Shown here piece after piece: positions 45,455-56,693 of a DNA stretch of 64,000 bases. This stretch comes from Karstenula rhodostoma CBS 690.94 (Eukaryota; Ascomycota; Dothideomycetes; Pleosporales; Didymosphaeriaceae). The DNA lies in the NCBI GenBank assembly GCA_010093485.1, contig MU001493.1, positions 2,902,937 to 2,966,936 on the forward strand. Reading direction: 5' to 3'. A program made the translations under genes and the position numbers. Numbering within the stretch: the first letter of the stretch is position 1; every line of letters starts with the position of its first letter. The notes beneath the pieces are model-generated. The model saw nothing but the letters and a program-made list of their open reading frames with translations. It was not told where the DNA came from and made no database searches.

Positions 45455-48064
45455 TCAATGATCTCGACGACCATCGTAACCAGGTCCGTTTAGGTTGCGC
45501 GAAGTTGATTCGGGCTGTGCGGAGGGATATCGCGCAGTCCGCGGCGCCGACGTGTCCCTGTTTCCAAACCAATGCCTGGAACTATACACCGGATCCCATG
45601 CTGAAGTAGTTGGAGAACCATGGTGGCTACGTGGTGGAGCAAATGCAGAAATGGCCCTGTCGCTAGATCGGTGCTGAGAATTATACGCTGCGTTCCATCC
45701 TGAGGTAGCCCCAGAATCATAATGGCTACGTGGAGCATAATCGGAGAACGTGTTTGCATATGGTGGTGGGTGGTGATGATCGGAGAATGTGCTTGAGTAC
45801 GGGGCTGAGTGGTAATGATTGGGGTTTTGACTTCGTCGGTGGCCAAACATCGAAGCTGGCGCAGTTGTAGGACCAGGAACGGAGTAGGAGGGTGGTATGA
45901 CGAGAGGCTCCCCTGCTGCCATCGATGTTGTGAGCGGGTGAGGCGCGATGGCGCGACGACGTTCGGATATCGATATCGCGCGCGACCTGAGGGGCGCGCT
46001 TGGTACTCTAGGGCCTGGACTTATTCGGTTTGTGGACTGGATCTCTGCAGCTTCATCCTCAAGTAGAGGTCGCTTCCTTTTCGGGATCCTGTAGCCAGCA
46101 GGCATTCCGGGTAGGGGTATCTCCTGAAGATCATTGTTATCATCCTGTGGCCCTGCTTCCTCTTGACCGCTCAACGCCGTCGCACTCTTCTCTTGCGAAG
46201 ACTCTTTGGTGGGACCTTCCATCTCCTCCAGATATGGCTTTTCGATTCCTTCTTGCGCCTCTCGTGCTGCTTTTCGCGTCTCCGCTTTCTCAATGCCCAG
46301 CTCTAGGGCTTTGCACATCATTCCACCGATAGCAAGGTACGGGAACGTGAGAACATGGCGTAACTTCACGACGACATCCACACCCAAGGTCTCTGTCTCG
46401 GCACCAATCGTCACCCTAGATCGCTTCAGGTGTTTTGGCGAGTGATGGAAGCGGTTAACATGCGACCTCCCTTCCTCATCCACACGCCTCTTCGCGAATT
46501 GCCCGTTCTCTTTCCACTCCTGAAGCGCTAATTTGTCAAGGTTCCGCGGTCCATAAGGCTTTAGCGGCACACGTAACGCTCTAATTAACGATTGCGTGTG
46601 CAGGACATTGAGATCAAGTCGCGGAGTGAAAGTATCCCGTACACCCAAGTACCATGCCAGACACTGAGTCAAACCACGCGCATCGAGCCCAGCAGGCAGA
46701 TACACCAAACCCTCCAACAATTCGTCGAACGTAGGCACCACAAACCCATAGCGTGACCCATTAAGAAGCTTCAAGGGTTTCAGTTGATCAGTGTACAAGT
46801 TACGATCCGGCTTGCCTTGGAAATTGGACACTTTGAAGTGCGGCATCTCTTTCTTGAACAGGTCACGGAAGAACTGGTTGATGTTGGTGATGGTAAGAGG
46901 ATGTTTGTCCTTGTCGCGGAAGAAGGTTTGCATAGCAAGTACAATGTCACCGAAGTAGGCGTTGTTGACCAGGCGTAGAGCGACGCCTTTCCAACGGACG
47001 TGGTGGGGGTAAAACGCCATGATTTCTTTCTCTGAGATGGGAACACCAGGAGGAAAGAGTGAATCCACTGGAACGGCTTCCGCAAACCAGTTGAAAGACT
47101 CTGGGAGAGCAGAAACTTCCAAGCCAGGGGCTCTGAGGATACCTGAAATGTCGTTCATATTGATGTTCCTTGTCTCGTCGAGCCATTGGCGCTCGAAGGG
47201 AACAAGCGATCTCACTGATCGGTCAGTGTCAGTGTCGGAGCCATGACTAGGTGTAGCTGTCGATGCTGTGGTTGCTGTGGTTGCTGCATATGACGGTTTT
47301 AAGTCGAGTACTTGCAGCGTCGCCAGGTCATTCCCTTGCGCCGCTGGCACCTCGCCAGAAACATCGGCTGCTGGTGAGTTCGGTGTCGCGAGTTGCGCTT
47401 CCCCACTCACAAGCTCTCCTGCCAGTATCCGTTGTATCTTGTCTGTTCCCTGGCAAGAGAATTTCAAGCAAACAACCAGCCGGGTCGGAAGCCACGTCTC
47501 TTCGCTCTCGTCAATGGCCTCGTCGGCTTGCTCTTCGCTTCGCCGGAAGCCTGCAATGGTATCGGCTCGTGAGCGGAAACGTTGACGGCTCCGCCTGGCC
47601 TGGGCGAAACTCTTGAGGATCCTCTTCGGCGTGGTACTCACCATCTTCGGCGTTGTTAGAACTCCACCCACATCCTCGCTGTTCGTGCTTCGTTCTGGCG
47701 TAGCAACAGTCTTTACCACGTCAAGGTCGACCGTCCCATCAAGCCCCAAGGGCAACCTTCGCTCTTCCACACCTTCTTCGTCGTCAAGCATCACCTCTTG
47801 TAGTTCCGTCGCCCTCTTCACCGCGTGTCTTCGCTTCTCCTTCCCAAACACCCCGATCTGCGCGTCCCAATCTAACTTGTCCCAAACCGTACTCTCGCGC
47901 CCTCGGTAGCTCGTATCGTCTTCGTCGTCGTGGCGAAATATTTCCGCGGCGTAGCGCCAGTCCCGGCGGTGCGGCAAGTGCGTCGAGCTGCGCTGCGGGC
48001 GTGATGCGCGCAGCAGGATATCAACTGGATTGCGTATCTCGGTTTGGTCGCGGACGATGGGCAT
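45455..48064 (-). CDS. Unrecognised 869-residue fungal protein
   Basis: A single long exon starting at an ATG at 48064. I do not recognise the family. The N-terminus is basic (IRNPVDILLRASRPQR) and is followed by DRRDWRYAAEIFRHD-like sequence and Arg/Ser-rich linkers up to about 170. A compact, probably folded region spans about 290-620: FERQWLDETRNINMNDISG, MAFYPHHVRWKGVALRLVNNAYFGD, NINQFFRDLFKKEMPHF, YGFVVPTFDELLEGLVYLPAGLDARGLTQCLAWYLG. From about 700 on it is disordered, with internal repeats: APRSHYDSGATSGWNAAY and APPRSHHGSPTTSAWDPVY are about 30 residues apart, and PYSSTFSD/PYANTFSD are paired. No membrane segments or signal peptide. An intron-free frame this long with a globular core argues it is a true gene. 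Confidence 0.75.
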   Translation of the reverse strand: MPIVRDQTEIRNPVDILLRASRPQRSSTHLPHRRDWRYAAEIFRHDDEDDTSYRGRESTVWDKLDWDAQIGVFGKEKRRHAVKRATELQEVMLDDEEGVEERRLPLGLDGTVDLDVVKTVATPERSTNSEDVGGVLTTPKMVSTTPKRILKSFAQARRSRQRFRSRADTIAGFRRSEEQADEAIDESEETWLPTRLVVCLKFSCQGTDKIQRILAGELVSGEAQLATPNSPAADVSGEVPAAQGNDLATLQVLDLKPSYAATTATTASTATPSHGSDTDTDRSVRSLVPFERQWLDETRNINMNDISGILRAPGLEVSALPESFNWFAEAVPVDSLFPPGVPISEKEIMAFYPHHVRWKGVALRLVNNAYFGDIVLAMQTFFRDKDKHPLTITNINQFFRDLFKKEMPHFKVSNFQGKPDRNLYTDQLKPLKLLNGSRYGFVVPTFDELLEGLVYLPAGLDARGLTQCLAWYLGVRDTFTPRLDLNVLHTQSLIRALRVPLKPYGPRNLDKLALQEWKENGQFAKRRVDEEGRSHVNRFHHSPKHLKRSRVTIGAETETLGVDVVVKLRHVLTFPYLAIGGMMCKALELGIEKAETRKAAREAQEGIEKPYLEEMEGPTKESSQEKSATALSGQEEAGPQDDNNDLQEIPLPGMPAGYRIPKRKRPLLEDEAAEIQSTNRISPGPRVPSAPLRSRAISISERRRAIAPHPLTTSMAAGEPLVIPPSYSVPGPTTAPASMFGHRRSQNPNHYHSAPYSSTFSDHHHPPPYANTFSDYAPRSHYDSGATSGWNAAYNSQHRSSDRAISAFAPPRSHHGSPTTSAWDPVYSSRHWFGNRDTSAPRTARYPSAQPESTSRNLNGPGYDGRRDH

Positions 48065-49565
48065 GCTGGCGGCGACAAACCAGGTGCGCGTTGTCTGGGC
48101 AAATAAAATGAGATTGTTGTGTGGGCGTTAGATCGGATAGGTGAATGGGCGGCTGTTTGTCGTGCTGGATATTCATATGTGAAGCGAATGAGTGTCAGGC
48201 AGTCCGCATCCGCCCACGTCGCTGCAGTGGCGCAAAAGTGAAGGTAGGGCTGAAAGAACTAGTGTTTTGAATCTTGACTTTCCGTGTGCTGTGTTCGTAA
48301 AAATTTGCTTGAATCCCTGTTCTGTCTCTCGCCCGGTTGAAAAATAGCCCTGAGCAAGTGACAGAAAACATTTGTTGAATCCTCCGCATGCTTTTATGAA
48401 GCTCAGATTCAGGTATATCTCGCTGTGTCCCTAACAAGTCTGAGTGAAGTTGCAACAATAGCATGTCGACGTGTTTCCTAATGCCAACGGGTCAACGTGG
48501 TAATCATAGCAATCATCGAGCGTTCGAGAAGTAGGTAGTTTGTCTGTAATGTTTAGCTACACAGTAGCCATGTACTTCGCCCACATAGGTGGGCATCTTG
48601 AAATACCAATACTTGCCGAAACTGCAGTCTGTGGCCAGTCCGATCCGACGGTAAGTATAATCAAAGCATTCTGGCAGACCATGATCTAATCGCGATCCCC
48701 AACTCGATAGGGACACCACAATTCCTCTATAACAGAGAATAGTGTCAATAAGATGACAGGATTACTAAGAGATATCCATGTGCTTCGAAGGTGCTCCGAA
48801 TACGTAACGGCGCGTCGAAGTAATCGTAATACACTGAACCACCAGAAGTTGGTATTGCACATTTTGTAGACTGTCAACTGTAATTAGCTTTTTGCTAGAT
48901 GATTTGATTGGGTACGAAGGTGTCAGATAATTCACACGAGCGCGTGACTTCACTTGAAAGCTGTACATTGATCCCATTCGCTGCCGTGATGAAATCACAT
49001 ACCTTATCTCAACTACGGACCCAGATCGTAGACTTGTTCAGCGGAAGCTTCAGCGCATACACTTGACACCGCTTTCTTCTTAGCCCTATGGATGGGAACT
49101 TCTCTGACATGGCATCAGGCGAGATGAAGGTAGTCGAGAATGCGATGGAAGTGCCATGCAATGGATATCTACCGTAGAACTTGGCATACAAGCACTATAC
49201 AGCCGTCTCTCTGGACCAATGAGAACATTAAGAAAAGCCAGCCCTATAGAAAAGTGGAGTGAAATCGTATCGAAGGCCGGTTGGAGCTCCGTTTGGCCCA
49301 CCGCTGGCACAGTAGATGCACCGACATTCCCGCAGACGGGTCGGATTTATTGTTGGATGCCGCCCGGGCGTGGACTGCGTCAGCTGACCAAGAAATTCTT
49401 AGCTAGTCTATATGTTGACAAGCCTTGCATTAGCCGCTTTGGTAGTTCGCCGTGATTCCGCCGATTGGCCCTTGTCAACCCTCAGCCTTTTCAGAACCGC
49501 TACCACTTCCCTTGCTTGTCAAACTTCCCCTTTGAAGAACAGTCGGCACCCGAAGAACTCTCCAA
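48065..49565. other. Intergenic region
   Basis: 1.5 kb without a recognisable gene on either strand; it includes the divergent upstream regions of the 869-residue gene and the Zn2Cys6 gene at 49566. Confidence 0.5.
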
Positions 49566-51422
49566 ATGGCGGAACACAACTCAATGGGTCTGACACGCGC
49601 TCCTCGCAAAAACGTCCTCGTGTCATCGTTAGTGCACAGAAATCGACCGCGAATGCGCGCCTATTCACCCAAAGTCCGCACAGGATGCATCACTTGGTAT
49701 GTTCTTAGCTAATAAGTGTGACTCTCCACTATTACTCCCCGGTCTACGACCTCTTGCAGGCCCCGTATTTGCCGTTGTGGTCGTCTGTGAGCCTCCAAAC
49801 TTACGACCGCAAGGCAATGTGGACTCTGATCTCTTGTTATTGCATTATGCTGACCAGTATCGCAGCAAGTAGGTTTTCTCTACCGTACTCGGAAGCAAGC
49901 TCTCAGAGAGCCTCGATGCTTATAAGATGTGTATTCTGCCGTAAAATCGGCACACCCTTAGCACGCGAAATCATCTGCAGCCATCTTCGATTTCAGTCAC
50001 GAACCTAACTAACAACGCATCCAAAACAGAAAACGCCGAAAGAAATGTGACGAAGAGAAGCCAATCTGTCAACGGTGCAGAGACGATCAATTCAAGTGCG
50101 ACGGATACGCTTCTGTGCCGCCCAGAAAGAAAAAGCCAGCTGCCCAAAGACATACGTCTTCAAAGGACCAAACGTTAAATCCAAAATCAACATCAATTGA
50201 GAAGAGTATGCGCCAAATCACACAGTATTATTTGGTCTCAGGGACTTTGATCAATCTTGACCCTGGAGCCCAGGGACCTGGTGGAAGTTTCTTCCATCAC
50301 TTCCGATCCGTTACTGTCGTTGACCTCATACGTGTCGTCAACCCTGGGGATTTTTGGTTTCGTAGAGTGCTACCAATGTGTCACGACGATCCCGTCGTCC
50401 GACAAGTCGTTGTTGCGCTCGGTGCAGCCCATCGATGCTATCTCGGCAACCTTTCCAAACCAAGTGCAGGGGATGCGAACGCACCGCTGACTCATTCTGA
50501 AGGTGTTGCCGTCAGCCTTTACAATGAAGCCATAGCGAAGCTGACCGGCATCGGAGTTGAATCGTACAGATCAGGTGATAGGGAGCTGAAGTTCCTCATC
50601 TGCTGCCTACTTTTCGTCTGCCTCGAGTACATGCTCGGCCGATTTGACGAAGCCGTCCGCCACATCAAAGCTGGCTGTCAGCTTTTCCAGGCCTCAGGCC
50701 TGTCCACTGCGCCAGACGATGTTAGAAAACTGTTTCAGGAGACGGGCACCGTTTTTCTCCACCTCATCGTCGACGCAACCATTCCCCCACACGTATATGA
50801 TATTCCCAACATGTTGACGCATGCCAAGCCTCTGAAGGAGATTGATGACGCGTCGCAACCTTTCTCAAGTCTCGCGGAAGCCAGGGATGCCAGTTGGGAC
50901 TTGGATGTGAGGATGGCATATAGCAGCCATGGCCCGGACAACGAGCACAAGAAGTCGTTCGAGGGGCTCGAAAAGCCGGGTCTTCAAAATTGCAACGAAG
51001 GGTGGAAGGAGCTTTCCATCCTGTTCGCAATCTGGAGATCTAAATTAAATCTTCTAATCTCATCACTCGGGAACGTCAACGCTCTCCCGATTGACCTGCA
51101 GCGCGAGGTGCTTGTTCTCAGAGCACAGCTTTATATGTGGGAAACCATACTATACCCGGACGATGGCCTCGAAGACGAGGGACTGCGGGATCTCTGCCAC
51201 GACCATATCGATCTGATAGAGAAGATTTACCGCATAGAGGCTTCTTGGATGGGTCGGCCTGTCTTCACGTTGGACAGCGATACTATTCCTGCTATGTTCC
51301 ACGCCGCGACCTACTGTAAGAATCCAGTGTTTACAGAGCGTGTTGTTGGCCTTCTGCGTCAGTACAGAAGACGGGAAGGCATGTGGGATAGCTGGAAAGT
51401 AGCAGACATGCTTTCAATGTGA
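49566..51422 (+). CDS. Zn2Cys6 transcription factor with anomalous first junction
   Basis: A zinc-cluster regulator of about 508 residues. Exon 1 (49566-49696) encodes a basic head ending SPKVRTGCIT plus the first two bases of the second cysteine codon; GTATGT follows. The last exon (50030-51422) begins after a strong CTAAC...CAG acceptor and supplies RRKKCDEEKPICQRCRDDQFKC. Joining these two directly makes TGA. A 3-base exon, CAA at 49866-49868, bounded by CAG and GTAGGT, would restore both the frame and the exact C-x2-C-x6-C spacing (GCITCKKRRKKC). Otherwise the gene is broken by loss of three bases at the donor. The rest is intact: LFVCLEYMLGRFDEAVRHIKAGCQLF and the C-terminal LLRQYRRREGMWDSW are typical of the DUF3468-like middle region. 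No obvious target genes adjoin. Confidence 0.65.
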
Positions 51423-51596
51423 CGTGCGACTGTTCATACTGCACCCGGGGGTGGTCACGTCGCCGATATACAATGAACATACTATTCACTGGACAATCGA
51501 CATGCTCAGGTGCTGTTGAACACTAAAGGAAAAAATTATGACTTTGGGACGGTCTGGAATGCAATGCATGTCATCAGAGGCACGGTACGGTGATAG

Positions 51597-52473
51597 CTAC
51601 TCGTTATTTCCTGTCGCAACTCCCCAGAAATACGCGCACCATCCACCAAGTACGAATACCACCAAAGCCGCCAGACAGGCTTTTGAAATAATCTTGCTTT
51701 TACCTTTCCCATCTTCAAACCTGCTCCTCTCCTGAAGCACATCTCCCCTAGAAATGCGCAACTTGCGCGACCACTGCAGCTGCCTGAGGTCGATGAACCT
51801 CCATGACGCGATAGACAATCCCAGCGAGACTCCGACGGATATACCAGCGAGAACGACATAAACGACAGTGACATTGTCGTAGGAATTATTGTCGCGATCT
51901 TGGATGACGCCAGTTACGACGCGAACGATGATGTTCATCCTATTGCAGGAGTCAGTGAAATTGCTTCGTCTTTTGGCTCCTTCATCGGGAACAAGCTTAC
52001 GCATTATTCATGATGATCTTCAGTGCGTACGCGGAGCCGAATACAGAGGGGTGCCACATTGAAGTACGGATGTTGTCGATGATGGTCGTGGGCCCGAAGC
52101 AATTTGCAAAGGCGAAGAGTCCAAAGCTTGCCGCAGTGCCTTTGGTATTTGTGCCAAAGCAGACGAGAAGCATGGAGGTAAACACGCCGGTGCCGCAGAG
52201 AAACACTGCGATCACATCGATCAGTTGATAGTCACGAATGCCGATGAGGGGTGCCTTACAAGCAGAGATCCGATGTCCAACCACGTCTAGAAAGACCCCA
52301 ATGAGTGGCACGAAAAAGAAACCTGATGCCAACGTCAGTATGGGACTGGGATGTTTAGAAGCGAAGGCCCACATACCTGCATATCGCGCCGTAGCGGAGT
52401 ACCACCCCACCACAATCGAATCCGTCTCAAACCGCTGTTCTGCCAGCTCCGTCGCATTCTGCAACATATGCAT
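51597..52473 (-). pseudogene. C-terminal half of an MFS transporter
   Basis: Three exons (52473-52377, 52322-52001, 51939-51597; introns 54 and 61 nt with good branch sites) encode 253 residues with about six membrane helices. The segment resembles the second half of MFSD1-like major facilitators: FFFVPLIGVFLDVVGHR, LIDVIAVFLCGTGVFTSMLLVCFG, ASFGLFAFANCFGPTTIIDNIRTSMWH, AYALKIIMNNAMNIIVRVVTGVIQD, then YVVLAGISVGVSLGLSIASWRF and a last helix near the end. A full member needs 12 helices and about 450-550 residues, and I find no first half in the 1 kb upstream. The ATG at 52473 may be only part of an internal exon, since an acceptor-like TTGCAG lies just after it. It is probably a truncated relic, less likely a half-transporter. 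Confidence 0.55.
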
Positions 52474-53495
52474 ACAAGCTCAACATAATCCGTTACATAC
52501 TGCGGCTGTAGGGGCTGGAGCTGCTGAATACGACGTGGTTTCCGCGACATTAAGGATCCTTGACCACAAGCACGAAATTTTATTTCCCGATGGCTATGCA
52601 TTTCTCTCCGTGAAATGGAAAGTAGCCTTTGCTAGATTTTGTTAGTTTTGAGTTAGGGTCAGGGCTCGCTGTAACAATGGATCACGTGGCTGAGGCTATC
52701 AAAAATCCCGCAAGGCATAGAGGAAAAGAAGAGACGAGCGAAAACAACAATGACGTGTTAATCATTTTAATAAACTACACAGCCTTTTACGACATCATTG
52801 GCGGCGAAAGAGAAGCATGCGTGCTCGGACTGGACCGAATTGTACATTTTGAGTGTACGACTGCTGGTGCTGCAACACTCTTCCACGCGCGACAAGACGG
52901 CAGTGGCCATGCCTCTGGCAACCATTCATCGGCCTTGGGCACGGCGACAAAGTAATGGAGTTTGATTTTTATATGGAAATGCTCACGCCTTTCCATAGCT
53001 AGGCCATTTACGGTAAGAGCGCAACCCTGCGGCGGCTCAAATTAGCGAGGACCCCACGTGGCGGTGGCGCACCAAAATTTCAACCCTGAATCGCCATCGT
53101 CGAAGTTGACGCAGCGTAAAGACCTGTGGCTTCTGGCCTCAATTATATCCAGGAACGGAGTCGTGTCGGGATACTTTTCCGCGGGTAGGATTACTAGAAT
53201 CGTCTCGCAGACGCGTGCTGTAAACCAGTACCAACGCCGCGATGTCGCACGTTAGCTGGATGACAGGCGGTGAAAAATTCAATTCAGGCGACGATGTCCG
53301 AGGGCAAGCCTAGACTGCCTCGTTGATCCTCGCTTGTCTTATCGTCAGTTCTTATCTTCCCCGGCTTTCTGTTCTTTCCTCCACGTTCACTCCCCATCCC
53401 CTTCGTATTTTCTTTGTCTGCGTTGCGCGTACTGCGCTTTCGGGCCCAGCCCTACTAGGTACTGCCGTTCCCTTTTGGGTTGAGAAAAAGATCAG
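52474..53495. other. Intergenic region, no gene seen
   Basis: I searched here for the missing N-terminal half of the MFS gene on the minus strand and did not find helix-like frames. The last 150 bases are C/T-rich, which suits the promoter and leader of the methyltransferase gene. Confidence 0.5.
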
Positions 53496-54647
53496 ATGAG
53501 CATCCTAACCTGCTGCGTGCCGCCGTCCAGCAGCCTCCCACCAGTTCGCTCTCTGCGCACTGCGTCCGAGGACTCGATTACTACTGCGCTCCACAGCCTC
53601 CAGGCTCTGTACTGTCCGCTTCGTCTTCCCGCTACCCTCTCGAAAGATAAGGAAGCAGCGACTGCGCCTGTTGATTCAGGCTACGTTTCAGAAGATGAAG
53701 GCGAGGTAGCGCCACTCCAACGCCGGTACTCTACTACTGAAGATGCCTTTGCTGCTCTTCGTGCAGATCCATACGAAAAGGACTTCACGGTGCGGTGGCT
53801 CACCAGCCTAATCGCGCGTGCCTCGGAACTACCCTTCGACAGCGAGGAGGCACGAGAGAAAGCCGTCGACGACGCAGCTTTCATTCTCTCCTCATTCAGC
53901 GACTCGCCCACAACCGAAGAAGACGAGGCGCTGTCCCGGGACTTTGTGTTCCAAACGTCGCACGACTCGAACGTTACTATCCAGATCAACGATGCACCCT
54001 TAACAGGCGCAGACCATACCGACGTTGGGCTGCAGAGCTGGGGCGCCAGCATCGTGTTTTCGGAAATGATGTGCAAGGACCCTGAGCGCTTTGGGCTGGA
54101 CCAACTGCCCGAAAACGCGACTATCATCGAGCTGGGTGCAGGAACGGCTCTGATCAGCTTGACGCTGGGCAAGCTACTTCCGTCCATAGGTGCGAAGGCG
54201 CAGATCCTTGCGACCGATTACCATACGGCTGTACTCGAGAACGCGCGCACCAACATTATCACGAACTTTGGGACCGACAATGTACCTGTCGACGCAATGT
54301 TGCTGGATTGGGCGACTCCTCCTCCAGCATTGGCGGCATCTGCAAACATGCTTTTTGCAGCCGACGTAGTGTACGCTCCAGAACACTCAGCGTGGCTGAG
54401 GGACTGTGCTGCACATCTCCTTGCCCCGGAAGCAACATTCTGGTTGGTGGTGACGGTGCGGAGTCATGGAAAATTCAACGGTATTCCAGGCACTGCCGAG
54501 ACTGCGTTTGAAGATTTCGAGAGTACGAGAAGGGGTGGAAAGGCGTTAAGGATAATAGACAAGGAGATGTTAGACAAAAAGAGGGGAGTGGGCAGAGGTG
54601 ATGAGAATGGGTATATGCTGTTCAAGATTGGTTGGGTGGACGCTTGA
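53496..54647 (+). CDS. METTL21-family protein methyltransferase
   Basis: An S-adenosylmethionine-dependent methyltransferase of the class-I group containing the lysine methyltransferases METTL21 and yeast Efm2, which modify translation factors and chaperones. One exon of 383 residues. Residues 1-180 are a family-variable extension. QSWGASIVFSEMM (about 180-192) is the typical pre-motif W segment; motif I is IIELGAGTALISL at 210-222; motif post-I is ILATDYHTAVLENA at 237-250; and DWATPP followed by FAADVVYAPEH (about 287-297) holds the D-x-x-Y catalytic element. FWLVVTVRSHGKF closes the sheet. The start ATG at 53496 gives MSILTCCVPP. Target substrate not determinable. Confidence 0.85.
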   Translation: MSILTCCVPPSSSLPPVRSLRTASEDSITTALHSLQALYCPLRLPATLSKDKEAATAPVDSGYVSEDEGEVAPLQRRYSTTEDAFAALRADPYEKDFTVRWLTSLIARASELPFDSEEAREKAVDDAAFILSSFSDSPTTEEDEALSRDFVFQTSHDSNVTIQINDAPLTGADHTDVGLQSWGASIVFSEMMCKDPERFGLDQLPENATIIELGAGTALISLTLGKLLPSIGAKAQILATDYHTAVLENARTNIITNFGTDNVPVDAMLLDWATPPPALAASANMLFAADVVYAPEHSAWLRDCAAHLLAPEATFWLVVTVRSHGKFNGIPGTAETAFEDFESTRRGGKALRIIDKEMLDKKRGVGRGDENGYMLFKIGWVDA

Positions 54648-55077
54648 GTCAATGAGTAGAGGTTCTGTTCTCTTCAAAGATACCCTGGAGTTCGAAATTT
54701 ATAGACATAGATACGCGCAAACGAAGCAAACGATGCGCTACGATGTGCAATCGACGTCGAAAACCTTGCCTGGTAGCAAAATAGTCGGGATGATGGGTAT
54801 TTCATGCTGTTCGATCTTTCGTTCTGAATCTGTTAGTAAATTCCACATAAGTCAAAAAGCAAACCCCATAGGCCACTGCCAGAGGTTCAGGCGTGGTAAG
54901 AGTGCGTACGAAGGGCTCCATAGAATTAGAACTCTAGAAGACAACCCCGCTATCAACTAGCGCTAGCGCGAGTCCATCTATTGCGTCACGATCAATGCCC
55001 TTCTACCAGCAACTAATTGCCAGGGTAGCCAACGCACATACATCGCCTCAGCTTCAAGGTCCCATCAAACAGCCAAA
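54648..55077. other. Intergenic region, no gene seen
   Basis: The methyltransferase 3' tail and the promoter of the hydrolase gene. Nothing else recognised. Confidence 0.5.
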
Positions 55078-56049
55078 ATGTCAGCTCCAGGAGAATCAAA
55101 GCTGTCCCAGACCCAATACTACACCATCTCAAACTTCAAATTCGAGAATGGCGACACTCTACCAGAAGTCAAACTCGCCTACCAAATCCTTAATACCGAA
55201 CATAAGAAAGTCGCCGTCGTACACACATGTTTCAAAGGCCGCCTGGATGGTACCCTCACCCACTCATCGGGCGCCTTCAAAGGCCACAGGATCATTCTCA
55301 TCGCACTGCTCGGCAACGGCGAATCAAGCAGCCCGTCCAACACGTCAAATTTCCCTAAGACGCTCGAATACATGGACTGCGTGCGTGCGGAGCATGCGCT
55401 TCTTACCAAGGAACTCAAAATCGAAACTGTAGACGCGATGCTAGGATTCTCTATGGGGGGTCAAATCACGTACCACTGGATAACGATGTACCCGAAATTT
55501 GTGCGCAAAGCCATCATTGTGTGTTCTTCCGCACGAACGAGTCGGCACAATTTCCAGTTTCTTGAGGGTCCAAGGGCGGCGCTTGAGAGTGCGAAGGACG
55601 AAGAGAGTGGGAAGTATGCGTTCGGGAAAGCGTACTCTGCGTGGTTGACGAGCGCGGAATGGTTCGACGATGAACTGTACAAGGCTATGGGTGCGCATAG
55701 TCTTGCGGCTTGGGACAAGGCCGTCATGGATTCTTACCATGACTGGAGTGGGAAGGACTTGCTTGCAATGCTGGGGATGTGGCAGCGGGGGGACATTGTG
55801 CGGTGTGTGCCGCAAGCGAAGGGCGATCTGGGGAAAGCCCTGCAAACGATTGCGGCCAAGGTACTGTTGATTCCGTGCGAGACGGACCAGTACTTCAGGC
55901 CGTATGTGAACGAAAGGGAAAAGGAGGACCTAAATAGCGCAACCGTCGCTGTGATTTCTAGCATTTGGGGACACATTGTGGGTGGTGATGCGGATAAGGA
56001 TGCTACTCGGTGGATGGACGATAAAATTCAAACCTTTCTGCATGAATGA
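55078..56049 (+). CDS. Alpha/beta hydrolase of the homoserine O-acetyltransferase-like group
   Basis: One exon of 323 residues with an alpha/beta-hydrolase fold. Visible elements: the strand pair YYTISNFKFENGDTLPEVKLAYQ; VVHTCFKGRLDGT near the oxyanion region; LIALLGNGESSSPSN; the nucleophile elbow MLGFSMGGQ with S125 (G-x-S-x-G); IIVCSSARTSRHNFQFLEG; the acid in VLLIPCETDQYFRP; and the histidine in WGHIVGG near residue 300. This layout is that of the MetX-like group, of which many fungal members are not acetyltransferases for homoserine but esterase or acyltransferase tailoring enzymes. The triad appears complete. The adjacent genes do not reveal a pathway. Confidence 0.83.
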   Translation: MSAPGESKLSQTQYYTISNFKFENGDTLPEVKLAYQILNTEHKKVAVVHTCFKGRLDGTLTHSSGAFKGHRIILIALLGNGESSSPSNTSNFPKTLEYMDCVRAEHALLTKELKIETVDAMLGFSMGGQITYHWITMYPKFVRKAIIVCSSARTSRHNFQFLEGPRAALESAKDEESGKYAFGKAYSAWLTSAEWFDDELYKAMGAHSLAAWDKAVMDSYHDWSGKDLLAMLGMWQRGDIVRCVPQAKGDLGKALQTIAAKVLLIPCETDQYFRPYVNEREKEDLNSATVAVISSIWGHIVGGDADKDATRWMDDKIQTFLHE

Positions 56050-56693
56050 ATAGCTGGGACGCTCATAGAACGAGATAGACCCTGGCAACACGTATATTTA
56101 GGCCAATGGAGGACCGATACTAAATCCATGAAAGGACACCCACCAAGGTTTCTGCTATCACACTATCTTTCATTTTTTGCTGATCCATGCAATTAATCAG
56201 GCACACGTATGGGACAGTAAAAGAGTGCTCGAAACGAGTGTCAGATTAAGAGCGTGACTGTATCTTGGTGTAGGTAGAGAGGGACCGCTGGTTCATAGAA
56301 GACGCAAAAGCCCACAGCAAACAGTATTCGATATGGGCGAGGATGATTCCATGTCTATGTCAAAGTGTTAATGCAGCTACGGGAAAGGGAGACATGTGGG
56401 GATCCCGGAGTCGTGGAAGACAATAGGGAGGCGCCCGTGGGTGCCCGTTGGGAGGGCGCCCGCGAGGAGGAGGGAGTGTTGGGGTGATCGGTGGGGTGAG
56501 TCACGTGTGACCGTGGCGGGAAAGGGAGAGTATAACAATTTGTAAACCGGAACCTGCTTACCAAAATAAGACCCGCATTAGCACAAAGGAATGTCGTGGC
56601 TCACATTCGCGTGCTTCCTCATTGCTCTGGATTCAATCCATCATGCTTGGGAGAAGACAGCAAACAAGGTCTGCTCCCCGCCTACCAGTTCGA
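56050..56693. other. Intergenic region, no gene seen
   Basis: The convergent tails of the hydrolase gene and the sulfite oxidase-like pseudogene. A G-rich run lies at about 56390-56480. Confidence 0.5.

Noticed and set aside
52629..52955. A 108-residue plus-strand frame upstream of the half MFS gene
   Set aside because: It has no recognisable domain and no relation to the missing transporter half.
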